Shown here in pieces: positions 22,266 through 30,893 of a stretch of 37,690 bases of DNA; the first letter of the stretch is position 1, and each line of letters opens with the position of its first letter. The DNA lies in the NCBI GenBank assembly GCA_014874385.1, contig JACWAE010000029.1, positions 1-37,690 on the forward strand. The letters run 5' to 3'. This stretch comes from Dehalococcoidia bacterium. GTDB lineage: Bacteria; Chloroflexota; Dehalococcoidia; SZUA-161. The notes beneath the pieces were generated by a model, which had not been told where the DNA came from, did not search any database, and saw only the letters and a list, made by a program, of their open reading frames with translations. Both the position numbers and the translations under genes were made by a program.

Positions 22266-23022
22266 CCTGTCTCACCTCGCGAGTTTCAACCCCTGTAAAT
22301 CAAAAGTATAATGCATCCTCTCGCGTGGTTGTATCCTACTTTTGTACTGTGCGCTCTATTACTCGAATACTGTAGAAGGGCAGGGTAAGCGTACCTCATG
22401 CCTGCTGGAGCTGGTACCGGGCTGTGGCGGAATGAAATTACAAAGAAGGAATCGAGAGGGAGGCTAAAATGGTAAATGATAAGAATGGTACAGCGATTTA
22501 CCAGGCAAATTACCTTTAAGGCCGTGGTATGTTTCTATTTACAAACTAGCAGTGCTTCGGGCTTCTGGAGCTTTGCGGCCTGCTGACACTTGCGAATGGC
22601 TTAGCTAGATAACCTGTACCGATGAATAACAGGCTATCCAACGTTTCGTTCATAATTAACCACACGTATAACATATAGCTTCCTGATGCTCTTTCCTTGA
22701 TCATGCCCCTGCCCAACCTTTGCTTAGCTTTCGGTGACCTATTAAAGCTGCGCTTGTCACCCCACCTGCTTGGTCAAACCCTAATCCACATTTTAGGGTA
22801 GCCTTAGAGGCGCAGTATGCGACTTAAGTCTCAAACTCCTGGCTTCTACCCTGGCGCATGTCAGATGGGCTACTATACAAAAGATTGTCAGCCATCGTCT
22901 CGAAGACCATGAAGCACTAATAAGGTGGTGGAGTGGTGTTTGAGGTCGTGTGGTGAATCACAAACGAGATGAGCTTGAGAATCGAGGCTCGGGCTTTACA
23001 GGTTCCGGAGCTAATTCTCAGA
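22266..23022. other. 757-base stretch without a recognisable gene
   Basis: No frame here has convincing coding character. A 16-codon frame, MVNDKNGTAIYQANYL (22469-22519), follows a good GAGGGAGG ribosome-binding site and could be a decayed gene start or a leader peptide. A 52-codon minus-strand frame at 22546-22704 looks membrane-like but is unsupported. I see no tRNA, SRP RNA, tmRNA or RNase P consensus. Confidence 0.3.
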
Positions 23023-23529
23023 TTAACTCTGTAGGCTGGCGGTCGAAGGTTCAAACATACGATTTAGCTTCTGAGCGAAGCCAAATCCGATACAGAAACC
23101 TCCGAGAAGCCCTGTCGCGGTGGCAAACTGAAGCAGACTGATATCCACCCAACCTGCTATGTATGTGCTGGAATAGCTGGCCCAACTTATATAACCATCA
23201 GGCAGGTAGTTCATGCCCAGGAAGCCGAGAGCTTCAGCCACTGTACCACTGGCAATCCAGGCAAGCCCCAGGACGCCTCCGAGTCCTACCAGCCACAGGC
23301 GCCTTTCCTGAGTTCCAGCCAGGCTGTGGCCTATCAATAGACCTCCCGAAGCTGCTAAAATGACAATCAGGGCACTAATAACGGGGGCGATGCCCCAGTA
23401 CCATTCATGGTTATCGATAAAATAGAAGGAAGTCACCAGAAGCGTAGCGATGAAACCCAGTGACAGCCCTAACATTAACAGTTTTCTATTTTTTGTTCCC
23501 GCCGCATATAATTTCGTCGTCATTTTCAA
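23023..23529 (-). CDS. Four-segment membrane protein of unknown function, 168 aa
   Basis: About four hydrophobic segments are visible: LLMLGLSLGFIATLLVTSFYF, IAPVISALIVILAASGGLLIG, RLWLVGLGGVLGLAWIASGTV, and LLQFATATGLLGGFCIGFGFA. The N-terminus is basic (MKMTTKLYAAGTKNRK) and the C-terminus short and polar. I recognise no family. It is isolated, with gene-free DNA on both sides. Confidence 0.65.
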   Translation of the reverse strand: MKMTTKLYAAGTKNRKLLMLGLSLGFIATLLVTSFYFIDNHEWYWGIAPVISALIVILAASGGLLIGHSLAGTQERRLWLVGLGGVLGLAWIASGTVAEALGFLGMNYLPDGYISWASYSSTYIAGWVDISLLQFATATGLLGGFCIGFGFAQKLNRMFEPSTASLQS

Positions 23530-23762
23530 AACCTGCTTTTATGATACCACAAATTACACAATTACAGGTGTATTCTATATGTATTGTTTATATGAATTCC
23601 ATAGACAATTCGGGTAAATGTGGTTGAACTTAAGTAATACGGCGGTATTCAGTTAAGCCATGCCCAAAGAGCAGGCCGCCAGGGGCAAGTCATACTTGAG
23701 GGCAGCCTGAAACATTATGGGACGCTGAAGGCCGGTTTTTGAAACCCAATTGTCAGGATAAT

Positions 23763-24422
23763 CTAACGACCTGCCTCGGCATCGTCCTTGAATCCGATTT
23801 CGTGGTGGGAGCCGTCACAAAACGGCTTGTTCCTGGAGTGGCCGCATCGGCACAGCGTGTAATGTTCCGGGCACGCAGGCTCGGACTTCATTTCATCTTT
23901 TAAGCGAATGGCCCCGACCACTTTGAATGGGCCATTCCTGGCAACCGTGATAGCAGGCTCGCGTTTGAAGGCCTGGCAATGCCTGCCGCCCATCTTGTAG
24001 GTCAAAGCCCCCGAAGGGCATTTCTTGATAGTCTCGATAATCCTCTTTACATTGACGGCATCCGGGTTCTCTTCCTCAAAAACCTGGGGCAAATTGTTGA
24101 CACACGACCCGTCGCGGGAGCAGACGTTAGTATTGTCCACAATGGTGATATTCTTTCCTTTCCATTCATTTATCTTGCCCGGCGCTCTATGGGGGTCCTT
24201 CTCACCGACAAAGCCGATCTCAGTATGGGAACCATCGCAGTAAGGTTTGTTTCTTGAGGCACCGCATCGGCAGAGCGACATGACTGGTTGCACCGGAAGA
24301 GGTCGCTCTTCTGAATCTCTAAAGTTCTTGAGGTCTCTTACTATGTAGGGGCCGTTTTTTACCACGGTGATGCTTGGCTTTCGATTCCTTATACGCTTGT
24401 TTACTGTATTTGTCTTCTTCAC
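23763..24422 (-). CDS. CDGSH iron-sulfur protein with two CDGSH motifs and a central divergent 4Fe-4S domain
   Basis: 219 residues in three parts. The N-terminal CDGSH domain (about 15-75) has LCRCGASRNKPYCDGSH. The middle part (about 85-150) is a divergent 4Fe-4S mono-cluster domain, with VCSRDGSCVNNLPQVF and KKCPSGALTY. The second CDGSH domain (about 160-212) has LCRCGHSRNKPFCDGSH. CDGSH domains bind a redox-active, pH-labile [2Fe-2S] cluster with three Cys and one His, so the protein should hold two such clusters plus one larger cluster. It is probably cytoplasmic, with a role in electron transfer or Fe-S handling. All ligands are intact. It is a stand-alone gene. Confidence 0.9.
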   Translation of the reverse strand: MKKTNTVNKRIRNRKPSITVVKNGPYIVRDLKNFRDSEERPLPVQPVMSLCRCGASRNKPYCDGSHTEIGFVGEKDPHRAPGKINEWKGKNITIVDNTNVCSRDGSCVNNLPQVFEEENPDAVNVKRIIETIKKCPSGALTYKMGGRHCQAFKREPAITVARNGPFKVVGAIRLKDEMKSEPACPEHYTLCRCGHSRNKPFCDGSHHEIGFKDDAEAGR

Positions 24423-24511
24423 GCTACCATTTTATCTCTTATTACATTCGACTGCAATAAGTGCCGGAGTGCTCCCCAAATGCCCTGAAAAACCGGGAAG
24501 TGTGAAGTAGT

Positions 24512-25765
24512 TTAAGTGCTTGAGATTCCGAGTATTTGCTCCACCGCTTCCCTGAGGAGTCCATGTGTGTCCTCAAGAATGGGGTAATCTCCCATATATA
24601 TTCCCCCTACTTGGCAGCCAATAACATCGCTCACTGTGATATTGCCCTTAGATTGTGAGTGGAACACAAGGCTGAATATAGTCCGAGTTTCTACCCCAAT
24701 GGGACATAAATATACATAGTCTGGACGCACGGGCAAGTTGTTCACCATACTGACAAGTTGCGTGATTGTTTGGCTGTCGGTGATGGTCTTTACAGTTGTC
24801 AGGTTGCCCGAGAAATAGGTCGCTGTTATGCTATCGATATCGTCCGGCAAATTCTCCTCAGGCGGCTTGGGCAAAGGAACGCTGTAGGTCACCAATAGCT
24901 CCAAGACCGTCTCTCCAGCCATGTCATATAAATGAACCTCCACGCTAACTAGAGGCTGTGAAGGCAGGAAGAAGGCAATTTCTTCTCCGCCGACTGTCCC
25001 CATACTGAAGGTAGACACGCCGCCATACAGGCGGTAGCCCTTGGTACTGAGTTCATTCACGTACCAATTCATAATATCATGATCGTACGCCTTGACTGAA
25101 TACTGCGCCGATGCTGACTGGTATCCAGGCCTTAAGGAACCGATAAGGATTGACCGAGAGAAAGGGACCGAGACTGGTGCTCCCGAGTCCAAGAATGTCG
25201 TGGGTGTGGCACCCGGGTACACCGGCAGGCCTGCCAGTACATTTCCGGGTATGAAACTATATTCGGAAGCTACCGTTGTAGCCGTCGGACTGGGAGCTAT
25301 TGTCGCCAACCCATATTCATTTGGCTGTCCGACGGAAAAGCCATCCCAGTAAATTACATTGATTACTCCAAACTGGCTGCCAGCTCTAAAGACCAGAAAC
25401 TGTGTTTGATAAGGTTTGCCTAGACCATTTGTTCCCTGCAGCACCAGAACTCGACCCCCAGTTGCCTCACCACCGCTTTTTAGCTGCACAGTAGGCAGGA
25501 TGTAAGTATTCACAATTTGGGGTGGGTCTGTAGGAACTGTCTGCCATCCACCTATATTGTTGAGTATAATACTAGCCATCGACTTATCCTGAGACAATCT
25601 TCCGAGCCCTTCTATGTCTCGTGATTGAGCATAAGCTACCGCCTGGTTCAGAACACTTGTAGCCTCATCTACACTGGGGTAGTTATTGGCACCAGTCTTG
25701 CTACAAGCTATAACAAGAGCAACTGCGAGACAAACTATTACTGCAGTAGCGATCTTTGCTTTCAT
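24512..25765 (-). CDS. Secreted lipoprotein of unknown function, 417 aa
   Basis: A clear lipoprotein signal peptide: MKAKIATAVIVCLAVALVIA then C21 (lipobox VIAC). The mature part begins with a short Ser/Asn-rich linker and contains two recognisable stretches, about 35-150 (DEATSVLNQAVAYAQSRDIEGLGRLSQ...FLVFRAGSQFGVINVIYWDGF) and about 165-300 (SFIPGNVLAGLPVYPGATPTTF...YSVKAYDHDIMNWYVNELSTKGYRL). The second pattern, 'PVYPGA....Y......D....WY...L...GW', is seen in many Chloroflexota and other lipoproteins of unknown role. It is probably anchored on the outer face of the cytoplasmic membrane. A second lipoprotein gene lies 80 bases upstream on the same strand. Confidence 0.7.
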   Translation of the reverse strand: MKAKIATAVIVCLAVALVIACSKTGANNYPSVDEATSVLNQAVAYAQSRDIEGLGRLSQDKSMASIILNNIGGWQTVPTDPPQIVNTYILPTVQLKSGGEATGGRVLVLQGTNGLGKPYQTQFLVFRAGSQFGVINVIYWDGFSVGQPNEYGLATIAPSPTATTVASEYSFIPGNVLAGLPVYPGATPTTFLDSGAPVSVPFSRSILIGSLRPGYQSASAQYSVKAYDHDIMNWYVNELSTKGYRLYGGVSTFSMGTVGGEEIAFFLPSQPLVSVEVHLYDMAGETVLELLVTYSVPLPKPPEENLPDDIDSITATYFSGNLTTVKTITDSQTITQLVSMVNNLPVRPDYVYLCPIGVETRTIFSLVFHSQSKGNITVSDVIGCQVGGIYMGDYPILEDTHGLLREAVEQILGISST

Positions 25766-25846
25766 GTAGCCCCCTTTGCTCTAGATTGTTCACCTGATGG
25801 TGGGGGCGTGCCCCACGTTAAATTCATTCATTTCTTGGCTCGTCAA

Positions 25847-26533
25847 CTAAGTTATCGGTGTGGATTTGTCATTACCCTGAACAACGAAATGAAGCACTGC
25901 CAATGCACCCCATTCGTCTCCACCGACCACAGTGTATACGCCTGGAGTGAAGTTATTGGGCGTTGTTTCCTGGCTGTTGAGCCAGTACCCCGTCACCGTA
26001 ATTTCAGATCTTATTTTGAAATCGGTGAGGGATGGATTAAGATCACCAATAATGAAGACGTTAGCAATGTCGCTTAAAGGGGCAAAAGAATAATAGCTGA
26101 CCGCAGGCGGAAAACCGCACGAAGTTACGTTGCTAGGGCTGTAAATCCGAAGCGGCGTAGCTGATGAAACATTCGAGGACGTATAGTATCCTTGAAAGAT
26201 TGCCATGCCCATCGGATAGGTTTTACAAGGGTTACCTAGGCTCAATCCCTCCAACGGCCAGCTATATGAGGCCGTGACATTGTTCTCCGTTGCCAGCGTA
26301 TTCTGCTCGTCGATTACCACGGAGATCTCTTGACCGGGCTGAAATGTCGTTGCGTTCAACGAAAGAGAGAGCATCAGCCCGTTCGCTGATTTAGAGGAGG
26401 TGTTTGTTGTGAATGTGGAGATGGGAGGTGTGGCAGTAGGCGTAGTTTTGGTACTCTCACCACAAGCTGGCAATCCGATTAATGTGATGACCAGCAAAAC
26501 TAATGCGGCAATAGGCCAAATTTGAATTTTCAA
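25847..26533 (-). CDS. Secreted lipoprotein of unknown function, about 228 aa
   Basis: The frame is open from GTG 26545, but TTG 26533 is preferred because GGAG lies at the right distance before it and the signal peptide MKIQIWPIAALVLLVITLIG-LPAC then has normal length, with lipobox Cys 24. After a Thr/Pro/Ser linker typical of exported lipoproteins, the mature part has a beta-sandwich look (LMLSLSLNATTFQPGQEISVVIDEQNT, and a C-terminal NNFTPGVYTVVGGDEWGALAVLHFVV). This loosely recalls BsuPI-like/Ig-like extracellular domains. The function is unknown. It lies in tandem with the 417-residue lipoprotein. Confidence 0.65.
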   Translation of the reverse strand: MKIQIWPIAALVLLVITLIGLPACGESTKTTPTATPPISTFTTNTSSKSANGLMLSLSLNATTFQPGQEISVVIDEQNTLATENNVTASYSWPLEGLSLGNPCKTYPMGMAIFQGYYTSSNVSSATPLRIYSPSNVTSCGFPPAVSYYSFAPLSDIANVFIIGDLNPSLTDFKIRSEITVTGYWLNSQETTPNNFTPGVYTVVGGDEWGALAVLHFVVQGNDKSTPIT

Positions 26534-26782
26534 CGCTGTCTCCACAATTATCTTATAAGAAACTGGATAATATTATTAACCATTTGCATCATTACGTCAA
26601 TAGGCGGTGGCATACGATTTTGGCTTGGGGTGAACGATTCTGCGGAAATGGCAGGTGAATTAGGATTTAGCTACGGAATTAGCATCCTGAACGCATGTGC
26701 GTGCGGCTAATAGGGAATCATCTGAGGTAGGTTTAGTCTGTAGAGAGATGTCTTGCAGTGCCCGTGCAATAAAACGGGGGCG

Positions 26783-27838
26783 CTAGACCTGCACTGCCTG
26801 GCGGATAAACTTCAAATCTAGGTGTTGCTCCAGGAGCTGCTCCAGCTTCTCCACCTTCCGCTCGTGGGAGAACTTTGCCTTGTCCCAGACCATCTCCAGT
26901 GCCTCCATGGTGCGCACGGTGTCATCTTTCACCACCGCTATAGGCGTTTTAACCGCTTTGGCTCGGCTCAGGATGTTGGGCAGGGGACTTATGTTGTTGG
27001 TGAGGACGAGGCAGTTTGTTAAGGTCTCCAGCGCCGCCAACTGGATATCCGGGCGGTCGCCTCGGGTGACCACCACCTTACGGGGTTTCAGGCTCAGATA
27101 GGAGACAGCAGGGTCTGGGGACATCGCCCCTATCATTATGCTCTCCACAAGCTCGTCTGGGCGTTCGGGGGAGCTGAGAATATTGCCTCCCAGGTGCTCC
27201 ACAAGCTCGCCGACGCTTACGGTGAGCAGTATGCGGTCCTCGGGCAGCACTCCCAGCACTTTGATGCCGCTTTGCTCTAGTGCCGGCACAATAGTGGCTT
27301 TGACCGAATCCATTCTGCGCTGTGGCACGGCGTTGATTATCACGCCGAGGAGATGCCCGCCCAGCATTCTGGCTGCGTCCACGACCTGACTGACCTGGAG
27401 GCTACTCTCGTAGCGGACGATAAGGATCGCCCTGGCGCCGAGCGTTTCCACAATTCGACTTCCCGCAAGCGCCGGACCGCTGCCCGCTTTGAAACCGCTC
27501 ACGCCCTCCAGTAAAACCACATCCTTACCGTGGGAAACCACGCCTAAAGCCTCTTTTGCTCTATTGAGCCAGGCAGGTTCCTTCTCGTTTGCGGTAGCCA
27601 GGAAATCCCTGGCGCTGAGGTAATTCGGACAAAGCAGCTCGACCGGTTCCTCCAGAGCCAGCGTAAGTTTCATGAACTCGGCATCTTTATCGCTGGAGTC
27701 AGCCTTCTCGGCCACAATGGCTACGGGCTTGAGAAACCCTACTTTCCGGCCGTCTGCCTTAAATATTTTGCCTAGCGCGGCACACAGGGCGCTTTTCCCG
27801 GCTGTTTCACCCATAGAGGTAAGATACAAAGCAATCAT
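26783..27838 (-). CDS. BioD-like P-loop ATPase with DRTGG domain (phosphotransacetylase N-terminal type)
   Basis: 351 residues. The N-terminal half (about 1-210) is a dethiobiotin-synthetase/CobQ-like P-loop domain with MGETAGKSAL as the nucleotide-binding loop and DVVLLEGVSGF as the following acidic segment. The C-terminal half (about 215-330) is a DRTGG domain: RKVVVTRGDRPDIQLAALE, LVLTNNISPLPNIL, and PIAVVKDDTVRTMEALE. The same pair occurs at the N-terminus of long phosphotransacetylases, where it is regulatory. The acetyltransferase domain is absent here, so this is a free regulatory-type protein whose partner is unknown. It is not biotin synthesis BioD. Confidence 0.8.
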   Translation of the reverse strand: MIALYLTSMGETAGKSALCAALGKIFKADGRKVGFLKPVAIVAEKADSSDKDAEFMKLTLALEEPVELLCPNYLSARDFLATANEKEPAWLNRAKEALGVVSHGKDVVLLEGVSGFKAGSGPALAGSRIVETLGARAILIVRYESSLQVSQVVDAARMLGGHLLGVIINAVPQRRMDSVKATIVPALEQSGIKVLGVLPEDRILLTVSVGELVEHLGGNILSSPERPDELVESIMIGAMSPDPAVSYLSLKPRKVVVTRGDRPDIQLAALETLTNCLVLTNNISPLPNILSRAKAVKTPIAVVKDDTVRTMEALEMVWDKAKFSHERKVEKLEQLLEQHLDLKFIRQAVQV

Positions 27839-28043
27839 GGTAATCCCTCAGTCCGAAGACCAATTCTAGCTTCGGCGAATCTCGCCACTAAAGTATATCA
27901 CATCTCCAGCATCTGTCCAAGGCTGCGGGCTGTCTCGAAAAAATGGCTGAATTCTGGTAGAATCTGTCATGAATATTACGACCTTCACCCCGAAGAATGA
28001 AAATAGTAGCGCAGGGCTAAGTACTGAGATTCTTCGTCCTTCC

Positions 28044-28133
28044 CCGTTCGTGGTGAGCCCTTCGGCAAGCTCAGGACAGGCTTGTCGAACCATAAACGGG
28101 CCGTTCACCCTTCGACAGGCTCAGGGCGAACGG
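28044..28133. repeat. Intergenic repeat with CTTCGRCAGGCTCAGG-type units in inverted array
   Basis: The unit CCGTTCGTGGTGAGCCCTTC, continuing to CTCAGGACAGG, is followed by an oppositely placed partial unit ending CACCCTTCGACAGGCTCAGG and GCGAACGG, so the outer ends CCGTTCG and CGAACGG are complementary. A shorter related copy lies at 13163-13189. It is an intergenic, non-coding repeat just before the HIT gene. Confidence 0.65.
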
Positions 28134-28201
28134 TAAAAAGGCTATCTTCGTAATAGTGCCAAGGCATCCATTGTCAGGCCTTTCGAAAAGCAGGAGGTGA
28201 A

Positions 28202-28696
28202 ATGAAGAAGCTATGGGCATCCTGGAGAGTCGAGTACATACGAAGTGAGAAGGTGAAAGGATGTATCTTTTGTCAAAAGCCCGAGGAGAACAAAGACAGT
28301 GAAAATTACATTCTCTTCAGGGGGAAGACGAGCTTCGTGCTTTTGAACAAGTACCCCTATAATCCCGGGCACCTGATGATAGCGCCCTTCAGGCATCTGG
28401 CTACACTCGATGAGCTAACCGATGAAGAGCTGTTTGAGCACTTTGACTCGGTGAGAAGCAGCGTTAGAGCAATAAAAGAGGCGTACAAACCCGAGGGGTT
28501 CAACATCGGTATAAACCTGGGACTGGTGGCGGGTGCTGGAGTGGAAGGTCATGTCCACACCCACATTGTGCCCCGCTGGAATGGCGACACCAATTTCATG
28601 CCTGTATTATCTGATACTAAAGTGCTATCGGAAGCGCTGGCTTCAACCTATGCCCAGTTGAAAGAAATAATCGCCCGGAATATGCGGAGAACCTGA
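28202..28696 (+). CDS. HIT-family nucleotide hydrolase/phosphorylase-like protein
   Basis: 164 residues with the histidine triad HVHTHIVPRW (about 119-128), preceded by the family blocks CIFCQKPEENKD (a CxxC pair near residue 20), FVLLNKYPYNPGHLMIAPFRHL, and GFNIGINLGLVAGAGVEGH. HIT proteins of this Ap4A-phosphorylase-like branch act on dinucleoside polyphosphates or adenylated substrates, with the middle His as nucleophile. AGGAGGTGAA precedes the ATG. The length is normal for the branch. It follows the repeat at 28044-28133. Confidence 0.92.
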   Translation: MKKLWASWRVEYIRSEKVKGCIFCQKPEENKDSENYILFRGKTSFVLLNKYPYNPGHLMIAPFRHLATLDELTDEELFEHFDSVRSSVRAIKEAYKPEGFNIGINLGLVAGAGVEGHVHTHIVPRWNGDTNFMPVLSDTKVLSEALASTYAQLKEIIARNMRRT

Positions 28697-28778
28697 CTTC
28701 CGAAAGTTAAGACACCGCTGCCGACACTTGAGAGCATCCCAAAGAAAATGACTTGCAACCCCTCCATCAGTAAATTAC

Positions 28779-28807
28779 TGGACATTTAATGCGATTTAAC
28801 TTATAAT
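28779..28807 (+). promoter_or_regulatory. Candidate promoter of the hydrogenase operon
   Basis: TGGACA (28779-28784) and a perfect TATAAT (28802-28807) are separated by 17 bases, so transcription would start near 28814. That leaves a leader of about 265 bases before the first start codon at 29080. No riboswitch family is evident in it, though GTAGC...GCTAC pairs can fold near 28844-28868. Confidence 0.6.
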
Positions 28808-28822
28808 AATAATCAGTGTGAT

Positions 28823-28838
28823 AGTGATCTATTTCACA
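28823..28838. promoter_or_regulatory. CRP/FNR-family-like palindrome downstream of the hydrogenase promoter
   Basis: AGTGA-TCTATT-TCACA differs at one position from the CRP-type consensus TGTGA-N6-TCACA. It is centred about 17 bases after the predicted start, a position more usual for repression than activation. No CRP/FNR gene is in the window. The match is by pattern only. Confidence 0.4.
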
Positions 28839-29079
28839 AAATTGTAGCGGGTGAGCGGGCTGCTACGGAGGCAGTAAGCCGCAGCAATGACAGAGAGGAT
28901 CACTTGGAACTTCGTTTACCCCCTTTGCCTTGTATTGCTTTGGGCAAGTGGTGATTATCTTTCCCACTGGTTCTCTGCTTATCATTTGAAATTTTCCCAC
29001 TCGGAAATGGTGCGATCCTAATTATGCCCATTTCCATAACTTGACGGCAGCTTGTATAATCTGCCAAGGAGGCCTGACG

Positions 29080-30870
29080 ATGTGGAAAACTGAAAGTAAA
29101 GGGATAGCCCGTGCTGAGGCAGCAGTGAAACAATTTCTTCCTCCATGCCAGATAAAATGTCCCATAAATGAGGATATTCAGCGGACCAATGTGCTCATAT
29201 CGCTACTTCCGGAGGACCCGCATCTGGCAAAGGAAGGAATAATTCAAATAAGTGATTACCTGTACAACAAGAACCCCTTTTTCAACATCTGTGGATATAT
29301 CTGCGGACTGTGTGAACTCGAATGTAATTACAAGGCTAAGGGAGGAGCTGTCAGGAGGAGGCTTCTCAAGAGGTTCCTGTCCGATGTCTATACCGATTAT
29401 CTGAAACAGAAAGAAGAATTCAGTGTAGTCAAGGACAAGGAGAATGTCGCTATTGTAGGCGGAGGCCCGGGCGGGCTGATGTGCGCCTATGCACTGAGTA
29501 AAAAGGGATACAGGGTAACGATATTCGAAGCTTCCAATCGATTGGGTGGAGCGCTCTGGTTAATTCCGAACTACCGTTTGCCCGAAGATGTTTTGAAAAC
29601 AACCGTTGATAATTTAGTGAGGATTGCTGGAATAGATGTCAAATTTGGCGCGAAGCTGGGTGAGGGCAAACTGACAATCGAGAGATTAAAAAACGAAGGG
29701 TACAAAGCCGTTTTCCTGGCTAAAGGAACGCCTTATCCCAGGGTTTTAACATTCGATGGGGCTACTGTAGAGGGACAGGACCTTTCGGGTGTCATGTACG
29801 GGCATACCCTTCTCTATGAAGTCAGCCACGGCAACATCGGGTCGAATTATTTTAAGGGCAAAAAGCTGATTGTAATCGGTGGTGGTAATGTGGCCTTTGA
29901 TGTTGCCAGGACATCCAGGAGGCTGGGTGGAGATGTCACCGTTGCCTGTTTGGAGTGTGAAGATAAATCTTCGAGGGATGGTATCCCCGCTGACGAAGAG
30001 GAAATAAGCGCAGCGTGGGAGGAAGGGATAAAGATAATCTACTCTCATGGTGTGAGAAAGATAATCGGGGAACACGGGAAGTTCAAGGGGATTGAGTGTC
30101 CCAAGTGCGCCAGTGTATTCGATGAAAAAGGTTTTAACCCCAAATTCGATTGCTCCGACTGCCTGGACTTGAATGCAGACATGCTCATAATTACCGTAGG
30201 GCAGGTGCCCGACAGGGCTTTCTTGCAAAGGGAAGGGCTTATGGATGAGAGAGGCAGGCTTGCGGTTGATCCCTTTACATTGCAGAGTCTGCAGAAGGAA
30301 CAGGTATTCATAGGCGGGGATGTCAGGAGAATAGGATTCATGGTGGAGGCCATGAAAGAAGGGATAGGAGCTGCCGACTCAATTGAGAGATACTTGAGAG
30401 GTCTGGATATGAGGGAGGGGAGGCAGAGGGATTACGAAGGGTATGGCCTTCCACTGAGGAAGAGCTACAAACCTGAAAGCGAAGTGGTCTGGATACCTCC
30501 GGAGAAGAGAATGCACTTCCAGTTGTTTGAGAGAGGACTTACGCTGGAAGAGGCAAGGGCGGAAGCCAAGAGATGTACTACCTGCGGCCCTTGTGTGTCA
30601 TGTAAAGCCTGCATTTCCATCGGTTTCGAAAAGTCCTTGTATGCGGTTGAGGTGGACAAGGAAAAATGCAGCGGTTGCGGCATATGTGTATTTGCCTGTA
30701 ACTATAGTGCAGCCCACCTGGTTGAAACCGAAGGGAGAATTTTATCTGCTACTGACATGTTCAAATGCAAATCTTGCGGTATGTGTGTAGTAGCGTGTCC
30801 CTCGGGCGCCAGAAAATTGGTTGACGATGATACTGAGCGGAGAATCGCCAAGGTTATGGCATCTCTGTAA
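29080..30870 (+). CDS. GltD-like FAD/NAD(P) oxidoreductase with 4Fe-4S domains, hydrogenase-associated
   Basis: 596 residues from ATG 29080, chosen over upstream TTG 29041 because AAGGAGG lies seven bases before the ATG. Domains: an N-terminal Fer4_20 (alpha-helical iron-sulfur) domain with C23-x3-C27 and CGYICGLCELEC; an FAD-binding fold (about 123-136, VAIVGGGPGGLMCA); an NAD(P)-binding fold (about 262-280, LIVIGGGNVAFDVA); a zinc-ribbon-like insertion (CPKCASVF...CSDCLDL); and C-terminal iron-sulfur motifs (CTTCGPCVSCKAC, CSGCGICVFAC, CKSCGMCVVAC). This is GltD/NfnB-like, not HdrA. It is 23 bases from mvhD, so it is the flavin partner of the hydrogenase, accepting electrons from H2 and passing them to NAD(P) or ferredoxin. 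Which acceptor is used is not visible. Confidence 0.87.
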   Translation: MWKTESKGIARAEAAVKQFLPPCQIKCPINEDIQRTNVLISLLPEDPHLAKEGIIQISDYLYNKNPFFNICGYICGLCELECNYKAKGGAVRRRLLKRFLSDVYTDYLKQKEEFSVVKDKENVAIVGGGPGGLMCAYALSKKGYRVTIFEASNRLGGALWLIPNYRLPEDVLKTTVDNLVRIAGIDVKFGAKLGEGKLTIERLKNEGYKAVFLAKGTPYPRVLTFDGATVEGQDLSGVMYGHTLLYEVSHGNIGSNYFKGKKLIVIGGGNVAFDVARTSRRLGGDVTVACLECEDKSSRDGIPADEEEISAAWEEGIKIIYSHGVRKIIGEHGKFKGIECPKCASVFDEKGFNPKFDCSDCLDLNADMLIITVGQVPDRAFLQREGLMDERGRLAVDPFTLQSLQKEQVFIGGDVRRIGFMVEAMKEGIGAADSIERYLRGLDMREGRQRDYEGYGLPLRKSYKPESEVVWIPPEKRMHFQLFERGLTLEEARAEAKRCTTCGPCVSCKACISIGFEKSLYAVEVDKEKCSGCGICVFACNYSAAHLVETEGRILSATDMFKCKSCGMCVVACPSGARKLVDDDTERRIAKVMASL

Positions 30871-30893
30871 AAAATACTCGAAGAGGAGCAGAA

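Noticed and set aside
22546-22704. 52-codon minus-strand frame, membrane-like
   Set aside because: There is no family match, the ribosome-binding spacing is poor, and it sits in a decayed region.
22950-23141. 63-codon plus-strand frame
   Set aside because: It overlaps the end of the 168-residue membrane protein gene and has low-information composition.
26522-26710. 62-codon plus-strand frame
   Set aside because: It overlaps the start of the lipoprotein gene on the other strand, lacks a ribosome-binding site, and matches no family.
27866-28108. 80-codon minus-strand frame
   Set aside because: It translates the dispersed repeat at 28044-28133 and has no coding character.
29041-29079. TTG start for the GltD-like flavoprotein
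   Set aside because: AAGGAGG lies seven bases before ATG 29080, and the TTG has no ribosome-binding site. TTGACG and TATAAT there are only eight bases apart, so they are not a promoter pair.
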